This document shows, one piece after another, positions 1-7,966 of a stretch of DNA of 64,000 bases (position 1 is the first letter of the stretch; each line of letters begins with the position of its first letter). This DNA comes from Bacillus sp. SLBN-46 (GTDB lineage: Bacteria > Bacillota > Bacilli > Bacillales > Cytobacillaceae): NCBI RefSeq assembly GCF_031453555.1, contig NZ_JAVIZM010000001.1, forward strand, positions 998,001-1,062,000, in the 5' to 3' direction. A program made the translations under genes and the position numbers. The notes below the pieces were generated by a model. It did not search any database, was not told where the DNA came from, and was given only the letters and a program-made list of their open reading frames with translations.

Positions 1-425
1 AATCCTGGATACAGGAAGCGGTGAGTCAGGGAGCAAAGGTGTTGGCAGGCGGACAGCGAGAAGGATCGCTTCTCTATCCTACCATCTTAGTGAATGTAGT
101 TCCTTCCATGAAGGTAGTCTGCCAGGAGGTATTTGCTCCTTTAGTAACAGTGATTCCTTTTGAAACCGAGGAAGAGGTAATTGCGGCAGCTAACGATTCT
201 GATTATGGATTGCAGGCTGGCGTGTTCACATCAGATATTAACCGAGCATTTCGTTTCTTTGAAGCGTTAGATACTGGCGGGGTTTGGATTAATGAAATCT
301 CTACAGTAAGGCAGGACAATTATCCCTATGGTGGGGTAAAGTTAAGCGGCATTGGCCGCGAAGGCGTGGCTTCTGCCATTGAAGAAATGACGGAAGTGAA
401 GTTTATGGGGATTAAATTGGGGTAG
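1..425 (+). CDS. Aldehyde dehydrogenase, C-terminal part (cut by window edge)
   Basis: The reading frame is open from base 3 to the TAG at 423-425, so this is the tail of a gene that begins to the left. The roughly 140 visible residues match the NAD(P)-dependent aldehyde dehydrogenase superfamily: an E-V-F-A-P-L segment, the S-D-Y-G-L-Q-A-G-V-F-T stretch, a G-G-V-W-I-N-E segment and the closing P-Y-G-G-V-K-L-S-G-I-G-R-E-G signature. The catalytic cysteine and most of the NAD-binding domain lie outside the window, so the substrate cannot be inferred. A Rho-independent terminator follows at 631-662. Confidence 0.88.
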   Translation, partial: SWIQEAVSQGAKVLAGGQREGSLLYPTILVNVVPSMKVVCQEVFAPLVTVIPFETEEEVIAAANDSDYGLQAGVFTSDINRAFRFFEALDTGGVWINEISTVRQDNYPYGGVKLSGIGREGVASAIEEMTEVKFMGIKLG

Positions 426-468
426 AGTTTTTTTGAATTATAAGAAAGCATAAAAGTAGACTTTGAGA

Positions 469-592
469 ATTGTCCAGCTGCAGCGCCTAGCCCCTCGGGT
501 CAAATAACCTTCGGCAATAAAAGTCAAAAGGCGGACTTTTCTTGCCGAAGAACATTTGCCTGTCGGGGCTGACCAAGGCGCTTGCGCTTTTC
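469..592. repeat. About 125-bp imperfect palindromic intergenic repeat
   Basis: Nested inverted repeat. The outer arms pair AGCGCC...GCCCC (482-494) with GGGGC...GGCGCT (564-582). The inner arms pair CTTCGGCAA-T-AAAAGTC with GACTTTT-C-TTGCCGAAG around a short AAAAGGCG loop. There is no coding potential. I recall elements of this general form as dispersed repeats in Bacillus and related genomes. It is unrelated to the 44-bp GGGGACAGTCCCC family found elsewhere in the window. Confidence 0.7.
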
Positions 593-630
593 TTGTGTGT
601 CTGATTTATTATTTATAAGGGTATTATTTT

Positions 631-662
631 AAAGTCTCTTCACATAGAAGGGGCTTTTTTCC
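631..662 (+). terminator. Rho-independent terminator after the aldehyde dehydrogenase
   Basis: AAAGTCTCTTC pairs with GAAGGGGCTTT (11 bp with two G-U pairs) around a five-base loop, followed by a run of T. It precedes the OsmC gene. Confidence 0.6.
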
Positions 663-709
663 AAGAACCCATTAGTTTGGTAAAATTAATAATGAAAGGG
701 GTTATGTAT

Positions 710-1135
710 ATGGAATTAACGGTTAAGTGGGATGAGAAGATGGCGTTTTCGGGGACGACCCCCTCTGGGCATGAGATCAAGATGGATGCCGCTCCAGAGG
801 TGGGTGGAGAGAATACAGGAGCACGCCCAACGGAGCTGCTTTTGCATGCAGTCGCCGGTTGTACAGGGATTGATATTATCTCGATTTTGCATAAAATGCG
901 TCTGGAGCCTTCGTCTTTTCAAATGGATGTAAAGGGAGAACGTGCAGACGACCATCCAAAGAAATTTACAACCATCAACATTCATTATGCTTTAGAAGGA
1001 GATTTGCCGGAAGAGAAGGTTGTACGGGCGATCCAACTATCAAAGGACAAATATTGCTCTGTCTCCCATTCCTTAAGTGCAGAAATAAGCGCAAGCTATT
1101 CGATTAATGGGGTTAAGGGTCAACAATCTATATAA
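710..1135 (+). CDS. OsmC family protein
   Basis: A 141-residue OsmC/Ohr-superfamily protein. Members are small cytosolic peroxidase-like proteins that use two cysteines to reduce organic hydroperoxides. Both are visible: one in A-V-A-G-C-T-G-I-D near the first long helix and one in K-D-K-Y-C-S-V-S-H-S-L, the usual spacing for the YhfA-like branch. The P-T-E-L-L-L-H-A-V motif before the first Cys is typical. The start at 710 is preferred over upstream in-frame starts because GAAAGGGG lies 8 bases before it. It converges with the cytochrome gene and shares a terminator with it. The substrate is unknown. Confidence 0.88.
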   Translation: MELTVKWDEKMAFSGTTPSGHEIKMDAAPEVGGENTGARPTELLLHAVAGCTGIDIISILHKMRLEPSSFQMDVKGERADDHPKKFTTINIHYALEGDLPEEKVVRAIQLSKDKYCSVSHSLSAEISASYSINGVKGQQSI

Positions 1136-1142
1136 CAATTAA

Positions 1143-1177
1143 AAAAAAGTAACTGCCTTTGGGGCTGTTACTTTTTT
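1143..1177. terminator. Bidirectional terminator between convergent genes
   Basis: AAAAAAGTAACTGCC pairs with GGGCTGTTACTTTTTT around a short loop. Runs of A and T flank the stem, so it can end the OsmC transcript (+) and the cytochrome transcript (-). Confidence 0.85.
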
Positions 1178-1194
1178 GCGTTCTTCATCTGTAT

Positions 1195-1485
1195 CTATTT
1201 CTCCATCAACCATTTCGTCACAATCTTTGATTCTTCATCCCCAAGTAGATTCCCAGGCATCTTAGGGGTACCCTCACTGATTATCTTCAGTACTTCCTCT
1301 TCTGAATACTTCCCCTTCATATTGACTACAGTCGGGCCAACAGCGCCCTGTAATTGGTCACCGTGGCATGCTGAACAATTTTCCTTATAAATCGTTTCGC
1401 CATCCTTGGCAGAACTAGAACTATCAGATGAACAGCCGGTTAATAATAAAAGCGTGAGTGCTACAACAGCCCAAAGTCGATTCAC
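1195..1485 (-). CDS. cccB: Lipoprotein cytochrome c551
   Basis: A 96-residue lipid-anchored c-type cytochrome. It has a short hydrophobic signal ending in the lipobox L-L-T-G-C, a serine-rich linker, then one class I heme domain with C-S-A-C-H and a distal Met region (T-P-K-M-P-G). Size and layout match cytochrome c551 (CccB) of Bacillus, an electron carrier on the outer face of the membrane. The start is taken as GTG at 1485 because GGAGGA lies 7 bases upstream; the longer in-frame version starts without a ribosome binding site. It stands alone, with no partner cytochrome gene here. Confidence 0.82.
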   Translation of the reverse strand: MNRLWAVVALTLLLLTGCSSDSSSSAKDGETIYKENCSACHGDQLQGAVGPTVVNMKGKYSEEEVLKIISEGTPKMPGNLLGDEESKIVTKWLMEK

Positions 1486-1582
1486 GATGTCTCCTCCAAA
1501 CCAATAAAGATTTCCTATCTCCATCTTAATAGAGGTTGGACCGGGATAACCTTCCCATTTATGAACAAAGACAAAACTTTTC

Positions 1583-1626
1583 GGGGACAGTCCCCCAGCG
1601 CTTTAGCGCAACGGGGGACTGTCCCC
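1583..1626. repeat. 44-bp palindromic element, copy 1
   Basis: Complete copy: arm GGGGACAGTCCCCC, loop AGCGCTTTAGCGCAAC, arm GGGGGACTGTCCCC. It lies between the cytochrome gene and the response regulator. An upstream reading frame passes through it, but it is not part of the regulator. Confidence 0.95.
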
Positions 1627-1682
1627 GAACTGCACCCAACGTTATAATGAAGAAAAATGCTACTGAAACGGAGCGGGCCCAT

Positions 1683-2360
1683 ATGAGGAAAATTTTAGTC
1701 GTGGATGACGATAAACATATACTTGATTTGGTTAGCATTCATGTAACCCAGTCGGGATATCAGGTGCTTAAGGCAGAGAATGGCATCCAAGCCCTTGGAA
1801 TATTGGAAAACGAGCTGCCGGACTTGGCCATCGTGGATGTGATGATGCCGGGGTTGAACGGCTATGAACTGACGAAAAAAATAAGAAATGACCGCGACAT
1901 CCCGGTCCTATTACTGACAGCCAAAGGGGAACTAGAAGATAAGGAAAAGGGGTTCCTGGCTGGGTCAGACGATTATATCGTCAAACCTTTCGAACCCAAG
2001 GAATTGCTATACCGTATCGCCGCCATCCTACGACGATACGATAAACCGACAGACACCATGCTGCAAGTGGGATCCATCCTGATCAACCGGAAACGATTCG
2101 AAGTCACCGCAGGCGCAAGCACCTTACTGCTCCCGCTGAAGGAATTCGAATTGCTCTCCCTACTTGCCTCTAAGCCCAACCAAGTCTTTGAGCGGGCCAC
2201 CATAATGGAGAAGATTTGGGGCTACGACTATGAGGGAGACGAACAAACACTTACCACCCATATCAAGCGAATCCGCGAGCGCCTCGCGAAAATCTCAAAC
2301 GACGTTGAAATCCTCACCGTCCGTGGAGTGGGCTATAAACTAGAGGTGCATCACTCATGA
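1683..2360 (+). CDS. OmpR-family response regulator
   Basis: 225 residues. An N-terminal receiver domain carries the acidic pocket V-D-D-D (7-10), phospho-acceptor Asp52 in V-D-V-M-M-P-G and the conserved Lys in V-K-P-F. A C-terminal winged helix follows, ending in V-R-G-V-G-Y-K-L. The start at 1683 is chosen because the receiver domain begins there and GGAGCGGG precedes it. Upstream in-frame codons run through the palindromic repeat, and a TATAAT hexamer lies at 1643-1648. It overlaps the kinase start by 4 bases. It probably controls the small membrane protein and MMPL exporter downstream, where GTTCAT direct repeats occur. Confidence 0.93.
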   Translation: MRKILVVDDDKHILDLVSIHVTQSGYQVLKAENGIQALGILENELPDLAIVDVMMPGLNGYELTKKIRNDRDIPVLLLTAKGELEDKEKGFLAGSDDYIVKPFEPKELLYRIAAILRRYDKPTDTMLQVGSILINRKRFEVTAGASTLLLPLKEFELLSLLASKPNQVFERATIMEKIWGYDYEGDEQTLTTHIKRIRERLAKISNDVEILTVRGVGYKLEVHHS

Positions 2361-3731
2361 AATCGTTATATGGAAAATTTGCTCTAACAACCATCCTTAT
2401 CATGCTGTTCAGCACAATCTGCGGGTTTTTACTCACAAACACCTATTACCAAAACGTGATGAAAGAGCGGAATGATAAGAAAAATGTGGAAATCGCTAAA
2501 TCCATTGCCGCTCACATCGAGGCCTCTCCACAGCTCCCTTTATCCAATTACCTATCGACGGTGGGAAAAATCGGCTACCAGCTTTATGTCGTCGATGAAT
2601 CGGGCAAGGGCCACTTTTACGGCGGGAAGTATCGAGTACAAGATTTACAAGCCTCCTCTGTGAAAAAGGTACTCGACGGCTACATCTATCATGGGATGCG
2701 CCAATTTCCTCGTCAGACATTTGTGACTGGTTTTTTTGCCAACGAATTGTCAAACACAATCGGCGTTCCGTTTAGCTATGAAAACAAGCGCTATGCACTC
2801 TTTGTCAGACCGGATATCAAGCTATTATTTAGCGAGGTCCATACCCTTTTAGGTGGTCTCATCGTAGGAACTGCTTTTTTAAGCCTATTGCTGATGCTAG
2901 TCGTGGCCAAGCTTTTGATTGTGCCCATCACACAATTAACGGAGGCAACCAAACGGATTGCCAATGAAAACTATGATACCCAGCTGAACATAGACCGCCG
3001 AGATGAAATCGGTCAGCTGGCAGCGAGTTTTCATACGATGGTCGGTCAGCTTCAGGAAAATGATCAGATTCGCAAGGAGTTCATCAGCAATGTGTCCCAT
3101 GATTTTCAATCACCGCTACTGAATATTCAAGGCTATGCTGGCTTATTGAAATCAACCGATTTAACAGAAGAGGACCGTGAGAACTATGCTGAAATCATCC
3201 AATCAGAAACCAAGCGGTTATCGAAGCTCACCCGTCAGCTTTTACTATTAACTACACTCGATCAATCAACAAGAATGGTGAAGTATCAAGAATTTCAGTT
3301 GGATGAACAGTTAAAGGCCTGTGTGAATAAATATCGCTGGTGGCTGGAGGAAAAGCAAATTAACTTACTGATGGAAATCGAGCCGACGACCTATAATGGC
3401 GACGCCGCGTTATTAGAAAATGTCTGGGATAATCTTTTTGACCAATGCGATTAAATATAACCGTCCGGAAGGCGAAATCCACATTCGACTCCTAGCAAAA
3501 GAAACGGGACTAGAAGTGACCGTGAGCGACAATGGAATAGGTCTAACAGAAGAAGAAAAAGCACAGCTTTTCGAACGTTTTTACCGGGCTGACAAATCAC
3601 GTTCAGAGGAGGGAACCGGTCTCGGATTATCGATTGTGAAACAAATTATCGAGCTCCATAAAGGAGAAATCCACGTCACCAGTACGCCGAACGAAGGGAC
3701 CATTTTTACCATCAAGCTTCCCTATTTGTAA
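2357..3731 (+). pseudogene. Sensor histidine kinase broken by a one-base insertion
   Basis: Membrane kinase partner of the preceding regulator. It has two membrane segments (about residues 8-27 and 164-188) bracketing an extracytoplasmic sensor region, then HAMP, then a HisKA domain with phospho-acceptor His248 in S-H-D-F-Q-S-P-L. The frame ends at 3454 inside the ATPase N-box. The rest of the domain (N-A-I-K-Y-N, D-N-G-I-G, G-T-G-L-G-L-S-I-V) continues in another frame from about 3440 to 3731. Four T instead of five at 3435-3439 would restore the common W-D-N-L-L-T-N-A-I-K-Y-N sequence. Either the gene is inactive or the extra T is an error. Apart from this it is full length. Confidence 0.9.
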
Positions 3732-3737
3732 CGTAAA

Positions 3738-3770
3738 GTTCATATAGAGTTCATGTTAACCAATTACTAT
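3738..3770 (+). promoter_or_regulatory. Putative response-regulator site and promoter
   Basis: Two GTTCAT hexamers at 3738-3743 and 3749-3754 are 11 bases apart, the one-turn direct-repeat layout used by OmpR-type regulators. They cover the place where a -35 box would sit relative to TACTAT at 3765-3770. This suggests the regulator encoded just upstream activates the next operon. Confidence 0.5.
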
Positions 3771-3804
3771 AGTCACCGTAGAAATAAAAACTATGGGGGT
3801 TAAC

Positions 3805-4215
3805 ATGATGGAAAATAAGTGGAGTATTCGACTCATTCGCCTTGCGGCTATCTTTGGTTTGTTAGGAGCCATCATCGGTTCAGACATGGCCGGTTCAGGG
3901 AATTATCAAATACGCCCGGTTCACGCACATATTTTAGTGGTCGGTTGGTTATCGATTTTTGTATGGGGATTGTTTTACCGGGTGTTTAAAATCAAGTCAT
4001 CCAAACTAGTAGCCGCACATGGCTGGACGGCGGGAATCGGTGCCGTTGGATTAACAGCCGGGATGTGGCTTCATCTAGTCAGGCCGTTTGAAGTCAGCGA
4101 CACATTTGCATTAATTTTTTACATTGTAGGCGGCACCATTTTATTAATTAGTTTCGTCTTATTCATCATCGTCACGTTCATGATCGAGCCGATCAAGGGT
4201 GGGCAAGCATCATGA
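3805..4215 (+). CDS. Small heme-copper-oxidase-like membrane protein
   Basis: About 136 residues with four predicted membrane helices. The segment R-P-V-H-A-H-I-L-V-V-G-W-L-S resembles the His-containing helix of subunit I of cytochrome oxidase/NO reductase. Proteins of this size are commonly annotated as cytochrome-c oxidase-like in Bacillaceae, but this one has too few helices and histidines to be an oxidase by itself. The ATG at 3805 or 3808 fits the GGGGG at 3795-3799. Its stop overlaps the start of the MMPL gene (ATGA), so the two are translationally coupled. Function unknown; a membrane sensor or accessory role is possible. Confidence 0.7.
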   Translation: MMENKWSIRLIRLAAIFGLLGAIIGSDMAGSGNYQIRPVHAHILVVGWLSIFVWGLFYRVFKIKSSKLVAAHGWTAGIGAVGLTAGMWLHLVRPFEVSDTFALIFYIVGGTILLISFVLFIIVTFMIEPIKGGQAS

Positions 4216-6362
4216 GACTTTTAAAAGAGAAAAAACGATGGTTGCTGATTTTGCTGGCCTGGCTTGTTGCAGCTGCAGCGCTTTCCCTGTTTGCAACAAG
4301 TGCTAAGGAGCAAACCTCGCCTAATAAAAACGCTGGCTTACCAGAAACGTCCTCAAGCATTCAAGCAGAAAAAGCGTTGAAACAATATTTCCCTTCTTCT
4401 GAAGGGGTTCCGTTGTTTGTTGTGGTATATGACAAAAAGGGTTTGAAAGAGCCTGATGTGGAAAAAGCAATCACTGTTATTGAAAAAGTGGTGGGTGAGG
4501 CGGAGCAGGATTTGACCATAATCCCGTTATCAAAGATGCCAACACAAGCACGCACTTCCTTCTTTTCAAAGGATCAAACCACGTTCTTTTTACCGGTCAT
4601 ATTTCCAAGTGGGCTGGAAAACAAAGTGGTGAAAACAACGATGGATGGGCTGAAAAAAGAAGTGGCAAACGGGCTGCCGCCGAATCTAGACACTTATTTC
4701 ACGGGCCCTGCCGGCATCGTGGCAGATACGTATGAAATGTTTTCAAAAGCAGATGTGGTATTAATCCTGGCAACAGTGGGGTTGATTTTTCTCTTGTTAA
4801 TCGTCATTTACCGCTCGCCCTTATTGGCCTTGATTCCGTTGATTGGTGCAGGTATCTCATATTCAGTCGTCGATCGCTTGCTTGGCTTGATGGGGAAGTA
4901 TGAGTGGTTTGCCATCGACAGTCAGGCTTTATCGATTATGATGATTTTATTGTTTGCGGTGATTACCGACTATTCGCTCTTGTTATTTGCCCGTTTCCGA
5001 GAGGAATTGGAAAAAGGCTTGCCTGTCAATGATGCCATGAAAACAGCCGTACGCTTCGTAAAAGAACCCATCCTATTCAGTGGCGGAACGGTGTTTCTAA
5101 GTATGCTGACCTTGTTTTTTGCCGTGTACGAACCGTATCGTGGGTTTGCACCGGTATTCGCTGTCGCTGTAGCATTGATGATTCTTTCGGGTGTAACGTT
5201 ACTACCTGCACTTTTTGCCATTGCAGGGGAAAAAGCGTTTTGGCCTGCTAATCCACGAAAACATGCGGTGGTGGTAAAGCGAACCGGGAAAGAGGGATTT
5301 TGGCATAGAATAGGCCGCTTCGTTACAGCCAAACCGTGGCTTTCATTGGTTCCGATTGTGTTGGTGCTGGTGTTATGTACTTCGATGATTAGACAGGTTC
5401 AGTACTCCTTCAACCTGCTGGATTCATTTCCGCAGGAGATGTCCTCTATTCAAGGCTTTGCTCGATTAAATGATGCCTTTTCTGCCGGTGAGATTGCCCC
5501 AAGTACGGTGATTGTGAAGGCTAAAGGAGAGGTGTCCCAGGAGCAAATTCAACATTTGGTAGCGGAATTCAATCGTCGGGCCTCTGTTTCCAAAGCGGAA
5601 GTTCAAGGGAATCCCTATGCGGAGCATCAACGGAATGTGGTGAAAGTCAATCTCGTGTTGAAACATAACCCGTATTCGGAGAAGGCTTTTGACGATATCG
5701 AGAGACTTCGAGAGGACTCTGCTCCTCTATTAAAAGCTAGTCAAATTCAGGATGCAAAGTTATTGATTGCAGGAGAAACGGCTCAAAACGCCGATATCCG
5801 TCAGGCCAGTCATGGGGATGAGATTCGGATTCTCTTGATTATGACGATATTGATCATGGTGATGCTTGGTATTCAAACTCGCTCCTTCTTCGCACCTATC
5901 TATATAATGGCTACCGTTCTTTTGTCCTTTGGAGCAGCGTTAGGATTGAGTATCTTTGTTTTCCAAGACCTACTTGGCTATCCAGGCATTAGCTACCGTA
6001 CGCCTCTGTATACATTTGTGTTTTTAGTAGCATTGGGGGTGGATTACTCCATCATGCTCATCTCCCGTATTCGTGAAGAGAGAAAGGTGTTGCCGATTAA
6101 GGCCGCGGTTCGTGAGGGTGTGGGTAAAACAGGAGGCGTCATTTCCTCAGCAGGTCTCATCCTGGCTGCCACCTTCGCCGTCTTAATCACGCAACCCGTC
6201 ATGGAGCTTCGCGTTTTTGGCTTTGCCGTAGCAATAGGCGTCCTCCTCGACACCTTCATTGTAAGGCCTATTGCAATACCGGCATTAATGGTGATAACCA
6301 CTAAAGAGGGGGCAATCAAAAAGGGGACAGTCCCCCAGCGCTTTAGCGCGCCGGGGGACTGA
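4212..6362 (+). CDS. MMPL/RND-family membrane exporter
   Basis: 716 residues with the duplicated RND layout. Each half has a first helix, a large extracytoplasmic loop (about residues 35-170 and 400-535) and a bundle of five more helices. The helix-4 motifs are V-I-T-D-Y-S-L-L-L-F-A-R-F-R-E-E in half one and A-L-G-V-D-Y-S-I-M-L-I-S-R-I-R-E-E in half two; the Asp-Tyr pair is the proton-relay site of MMPL proteins. Homologues such as YdfJ/YdgH export lipids or hydrophobic compounds. The gene is coupled to the preceding membrane protein and probably controlled by the upstream two-component system. The last ~14 codons and the stop lie in a palindromic repeat, so the native C-terminus was replaced or extended. 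Confidence 0.88.
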   Translation: MRLLKEKKRWLLILLAWLVAAAALSLFATSAKEQTSPNKNAGLPETSSSIQAEKALKQYFPSSEGVPLFVVVYDKKGLKEPDVEKAITVIEKVVGEAEQDLTIIPLSKMPTQARTSFFSKDQTTFFLPVIFPSGLENKVVKTTMDGLKKEVANGLPPNLDTYFTGPAGIVADTYEMFSKADVVLILATVGLIFLLLIVIYRSPLLALIPLIGAGISYSVVDRLLGLMGKYEWFAIDSQALSIMMILLFAVITDYSLLLFARFREELEKGLPVNDAMKTAVRFVKEPILFSGGTVFLSMLTLFFAVYEPYRGFAPVFAVAVALMILSGVTLLPALFAIAGEKAFWPANPRKHAVVVKRTGKEGFWHRIGRFVTAKPWLSLVPIVLVLVLCTSMIRQVQYSFNLLDSFPQEMSSIQGFARLNDAFSAGEIAPSTVIVKAKGEVSQEQIQHLVAEFNRRASVSKAEVQGNPYAEHQRNVVKVNLVLKHNPYSEKAFDDIERLREDSAPLLKASQIQDAKLLIAGETAQNADIRQASHGDEIRILLIMTILIMVMLGIQTRSFFAPIYIMATVLLSFGAALGLSIFVFQDLLGYPGISYRTPLYTFVFLVALGVDYSIMLISRIREERKVLPIKAAVREGVGKTGGVISSAGLILAATFAVLITQPVMELRVFGFAVAIGVLLDTFIVRPIAIPALMVITTKEGAIKKGTVPQRFSAPGD

Positions 6363-6366
6363 CCCC
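6323..6366. repeat. 44-bp palindromic element, copy 2
   Basis: Arms GGGGACAGTCCCCC and GGGGGACTGACCCC around AGCGCTTTAGCGCGCC. The second arm has one mismatch (T to A). It supplies the final codons and TGA stop of the MMPL gene. Confidence 0.95.
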
Positions 6367-6439
6367 TCTCTTTTTGTTTGAAGTTGAACGCTAGAAAGGA
6401 TATAGTGAAAGTTAGTAAATTGGTAAGGATGGAGAGGTC

Positions 6440-7024
6440 ATGGTCAAACGAAGATGGGGTCTTTTTGTAGCTTTATTTTTTGTCATTCTGCTAGTTTTTG
6501 CTTTTGTTAATGCAGGAAAGTTTCTAGTTGTTGACGAAAAAATTCAAAAGTCAGATGCGATAATTGTGTTAAGTGGAGACAAAGGGGAACGAGTGGAAAA
6601 GGCAGCTGAGCTGTATCATCAGGGCTATGGAAAATACTTTGTGATTTCTGGTGGGATCACCTATAACGATGTTACCGCTGCACAACTAATGAAGGATCAT
6701 GCCCTTCAGCTAGGGGTACCAGAAAAGGCGATTGTCCTTGAGGACCGTGCCGACAGTACCTATGAAAATGCGGAATTTACCAGGCAGATCATTAAGTCCT
6801 ATCCCATTCACTCTGCCATTGTTGTTTCATCCGATTTTCATATGAAACGCGTCAAAATGATTTTTGACCGTGACTTTAAAGCTAGCAAGATCAAGCTTTA
6901 TTACGCTAGCGCAAAGGACCCTCACTTTGATGAAACGCGCTGGTGGAGGAACAATAAGAGTATCATGATCACAATTACCGAATATTTAAAGATGACTGGA
7001 TATGCAGTGGGGAAGAATTATTAG
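6440..7024 (+). CDS. YdcF family (DUF218) membrane-anchored protein
   Basis: 194 residues. There is one N-terminal membrane helix (about 6-25), then a DUF218 Rossmann-like domain: S-D-A-I-I-V-L-S-G, G-Y-G-K-Y-F-V-I-S-G-G, E-D-R-A-D-S-T-Y-E-N-A and V-S-S-D-F-H-M-K-R are the conserved blocks. Related proteins include SanA/ElyC in enterobacteria, linked to envelope integrity, and YdcF, which binds S-adenosylmethionine; no reaction is established. GGAGAGG is 5 bases before ATG. It stands alone between the MMPL and NUDIX genes. Confidence 0.85.
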   Translation: MVKRRWGLFVALFFVILLVFAFVNAGKFLVVDEKIQKSDAIIVLSGDKGERVEKAAELYHQGYGKYFVISGGITYNDVTAAQLMKDHALQLGVPEKAIVLEDRADSTYENAEFTRQIIKSYPIHSAIVVSSDFHMKRVKMIFDRDFKASKIKLYYASAKDPHFDETRWWRNNKSIMITITEYLKMTGYAVGKNY

Positions 7025-7059
7025 GATACAACATTCATTTAACTTAAGGAGGAACTAAC

Positions 7060-7587
7060 ATGGTCTGGAAAGTAAAAAACTCCACCGCAGCAAAAGTGGA
7101 CAGGTTTGGGATTGCGATTGATCAGGTGGTATTGCCAAACGGCGAAGAAAAGACTTTTTCCTATTTGGATTTTGCAAAAGGAGTCTGCGTGCTTCCTATC
7201 ACGGAAAACAAAGAAGTCATCTGCCTAAAACAATACCGCCATTCCATTAAAAGCTGGGAATGGGAGCTTCCGGCAGGGATGATTGACCCCACCGACCCAA
7301 CTCCAATCGATAGTGCCAAAAAAGAACTTGAAGAAGAAACAGGCTTTATAGCAGAGCATTGGTTGGATCTAGGCAGCTTTTATCCGTCTCCGGGTTCGAC
7401 AACAGAGGAAATCTTCTTGTTTGCCGCAGCCGGCCTGACTCCTTCTGTCCAAAATTTAGAAAGCAGCGAACAAATTGAGCTGCACTATTTATCAATGGAA
7501 GATTTAAAGGAATTGATAAGCCAAGGTGAATTCAAGCATGGTGCGGGATTGGCCGCTGTCCTAAGATACAAGTTTCTGACTGATTGA
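7060..7587 (+). CDS. NUDIX hydrolase, ADP-ribose pyrophosphatase-like
   Basis: 175 residues of the NUDIX fold. The P-A-G-M-I-D-P motif and K-E-L-E-E-E-T-G-F form the Nudix helix with the two metal-binding glutamates (about 92-93). The box is one residue longer than usual and has D-P where the first conserved Glu normally sits, so activity may be altered. L-G-S-F-Y-P-S-P-G-S-T-T-E-E is the usual downstream signature of ADP-ribose pyrophosphatases, which cleave ADP-ribose to AMP and ribose-5-phosphate. TAAGGAGG gives a strong ribosome binding site. A terminator follows. Confidence 0.88.
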   Translation: MVWKVKNSTAAKVDRFGIAIDQVVLPNGEEKTFSYLDFAKGVCVLPITENKEVICLKQYRHSIKSWEWELPAGMIDPTDPTPIDSAKKELEEETGFIAEHWLDLGSFYPSPGSTTEEIFLFAAAGLTPSVQNLESSEQIELHYLSMEDLKELISQGEFKHGAGLAAVLRYKFLTD

Positions 7588-7608
7588 TTAATTCATATTC
7601 GTTTCAAA

Positions 7609-7640
7609 CAAAAAGGAGTGCTTCAAAGCCTCCTTTTTTT
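7609..7640 (+). terminator. Terminator after the NUDIX gene
   Basis: AAAAAGGAG...CTCCTTTTTTT hairpin with a short inner GCTT/AG stem. It also lies just past the stop of the small minus-strand gene. Confidence 0.75.
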
Positions 7641-7649
7641 GCTATCTAT

Positions 7650-7832
7650 TTACTTTACATCCAGGTAACGGTCATACAGCTCAAGACATTCGAGCAACTC
7701 TGATTTATACACCATCAACGCTTTTCTCACAATCGCACTATGGCTACTGTTTGTAAGCTCCTCGTTACATTCGTCCAGATCCTTCTTCTTCATCACTGAA
7801 AGCTCACTAAACATAAAATGAAGATTCTCCAC
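7650..7832 (-). CDS. Small hypothetical protein
   Basis: 60 residues, charged and predicted helical, with a Lys/Asp/Glu-rich centre and an L-E-L-Y-D-R-Y-L-D end. There is no recognisable domain. It was considered as a Spo0E-like phosphatase because of size and helicity, but the S-x-x-L-D signature of that family is absent. The GTG start is preceded by GGGGAG at reasonable spacing. A terminator lies beyond the stop, supporting a real gene. Function unknown. Confidence 0.45.
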   Translation of the reverse strand: MENLHFMFSELSVMKKKDLDECNEELTNSSHSAIVRKALMVYKSELLECLELYDRYLDVK

Positions 7833-7917
7833 CTATTCCACTCTCCCCAACATATCAAGCTTCTAATCTAACGTTCTCCTATAAAGAGTATTGCCGAAAA
7901 TACCAATAAACATACTT

Positions 7918-7961
7918 GGGGACAGTCCCCCAGCGCTTTAGTGCAGTGGGGGACTGTCCCC
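7918..7961. repeat. 44-bp palindromic element, copy 3
   Basis: Arms GGGGACAGTCCCCC and GGGGGACTGTCCCC around AGCGCTTTAGTGCAGT. It ends 5 bases from the stop of the amidase gene and may form its terminator hairpin. Confidence 0.95.
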
Positions 7962-7966
7962 AAGGT

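Noticed and set aside
1536..1682. N-terminal extension of the response regulator through the palindromic repeat
   Set aside because: The frame is open but contains repeat sequence and a TATAAT box, and the receiver domain starts at 1683 with its own ribosome binding site.
3420..3731. Independent small ATPase-domain protein
   Set aside because: It is the C-terminal part of the frameshifted histidine kinase, with no start signal of its own.
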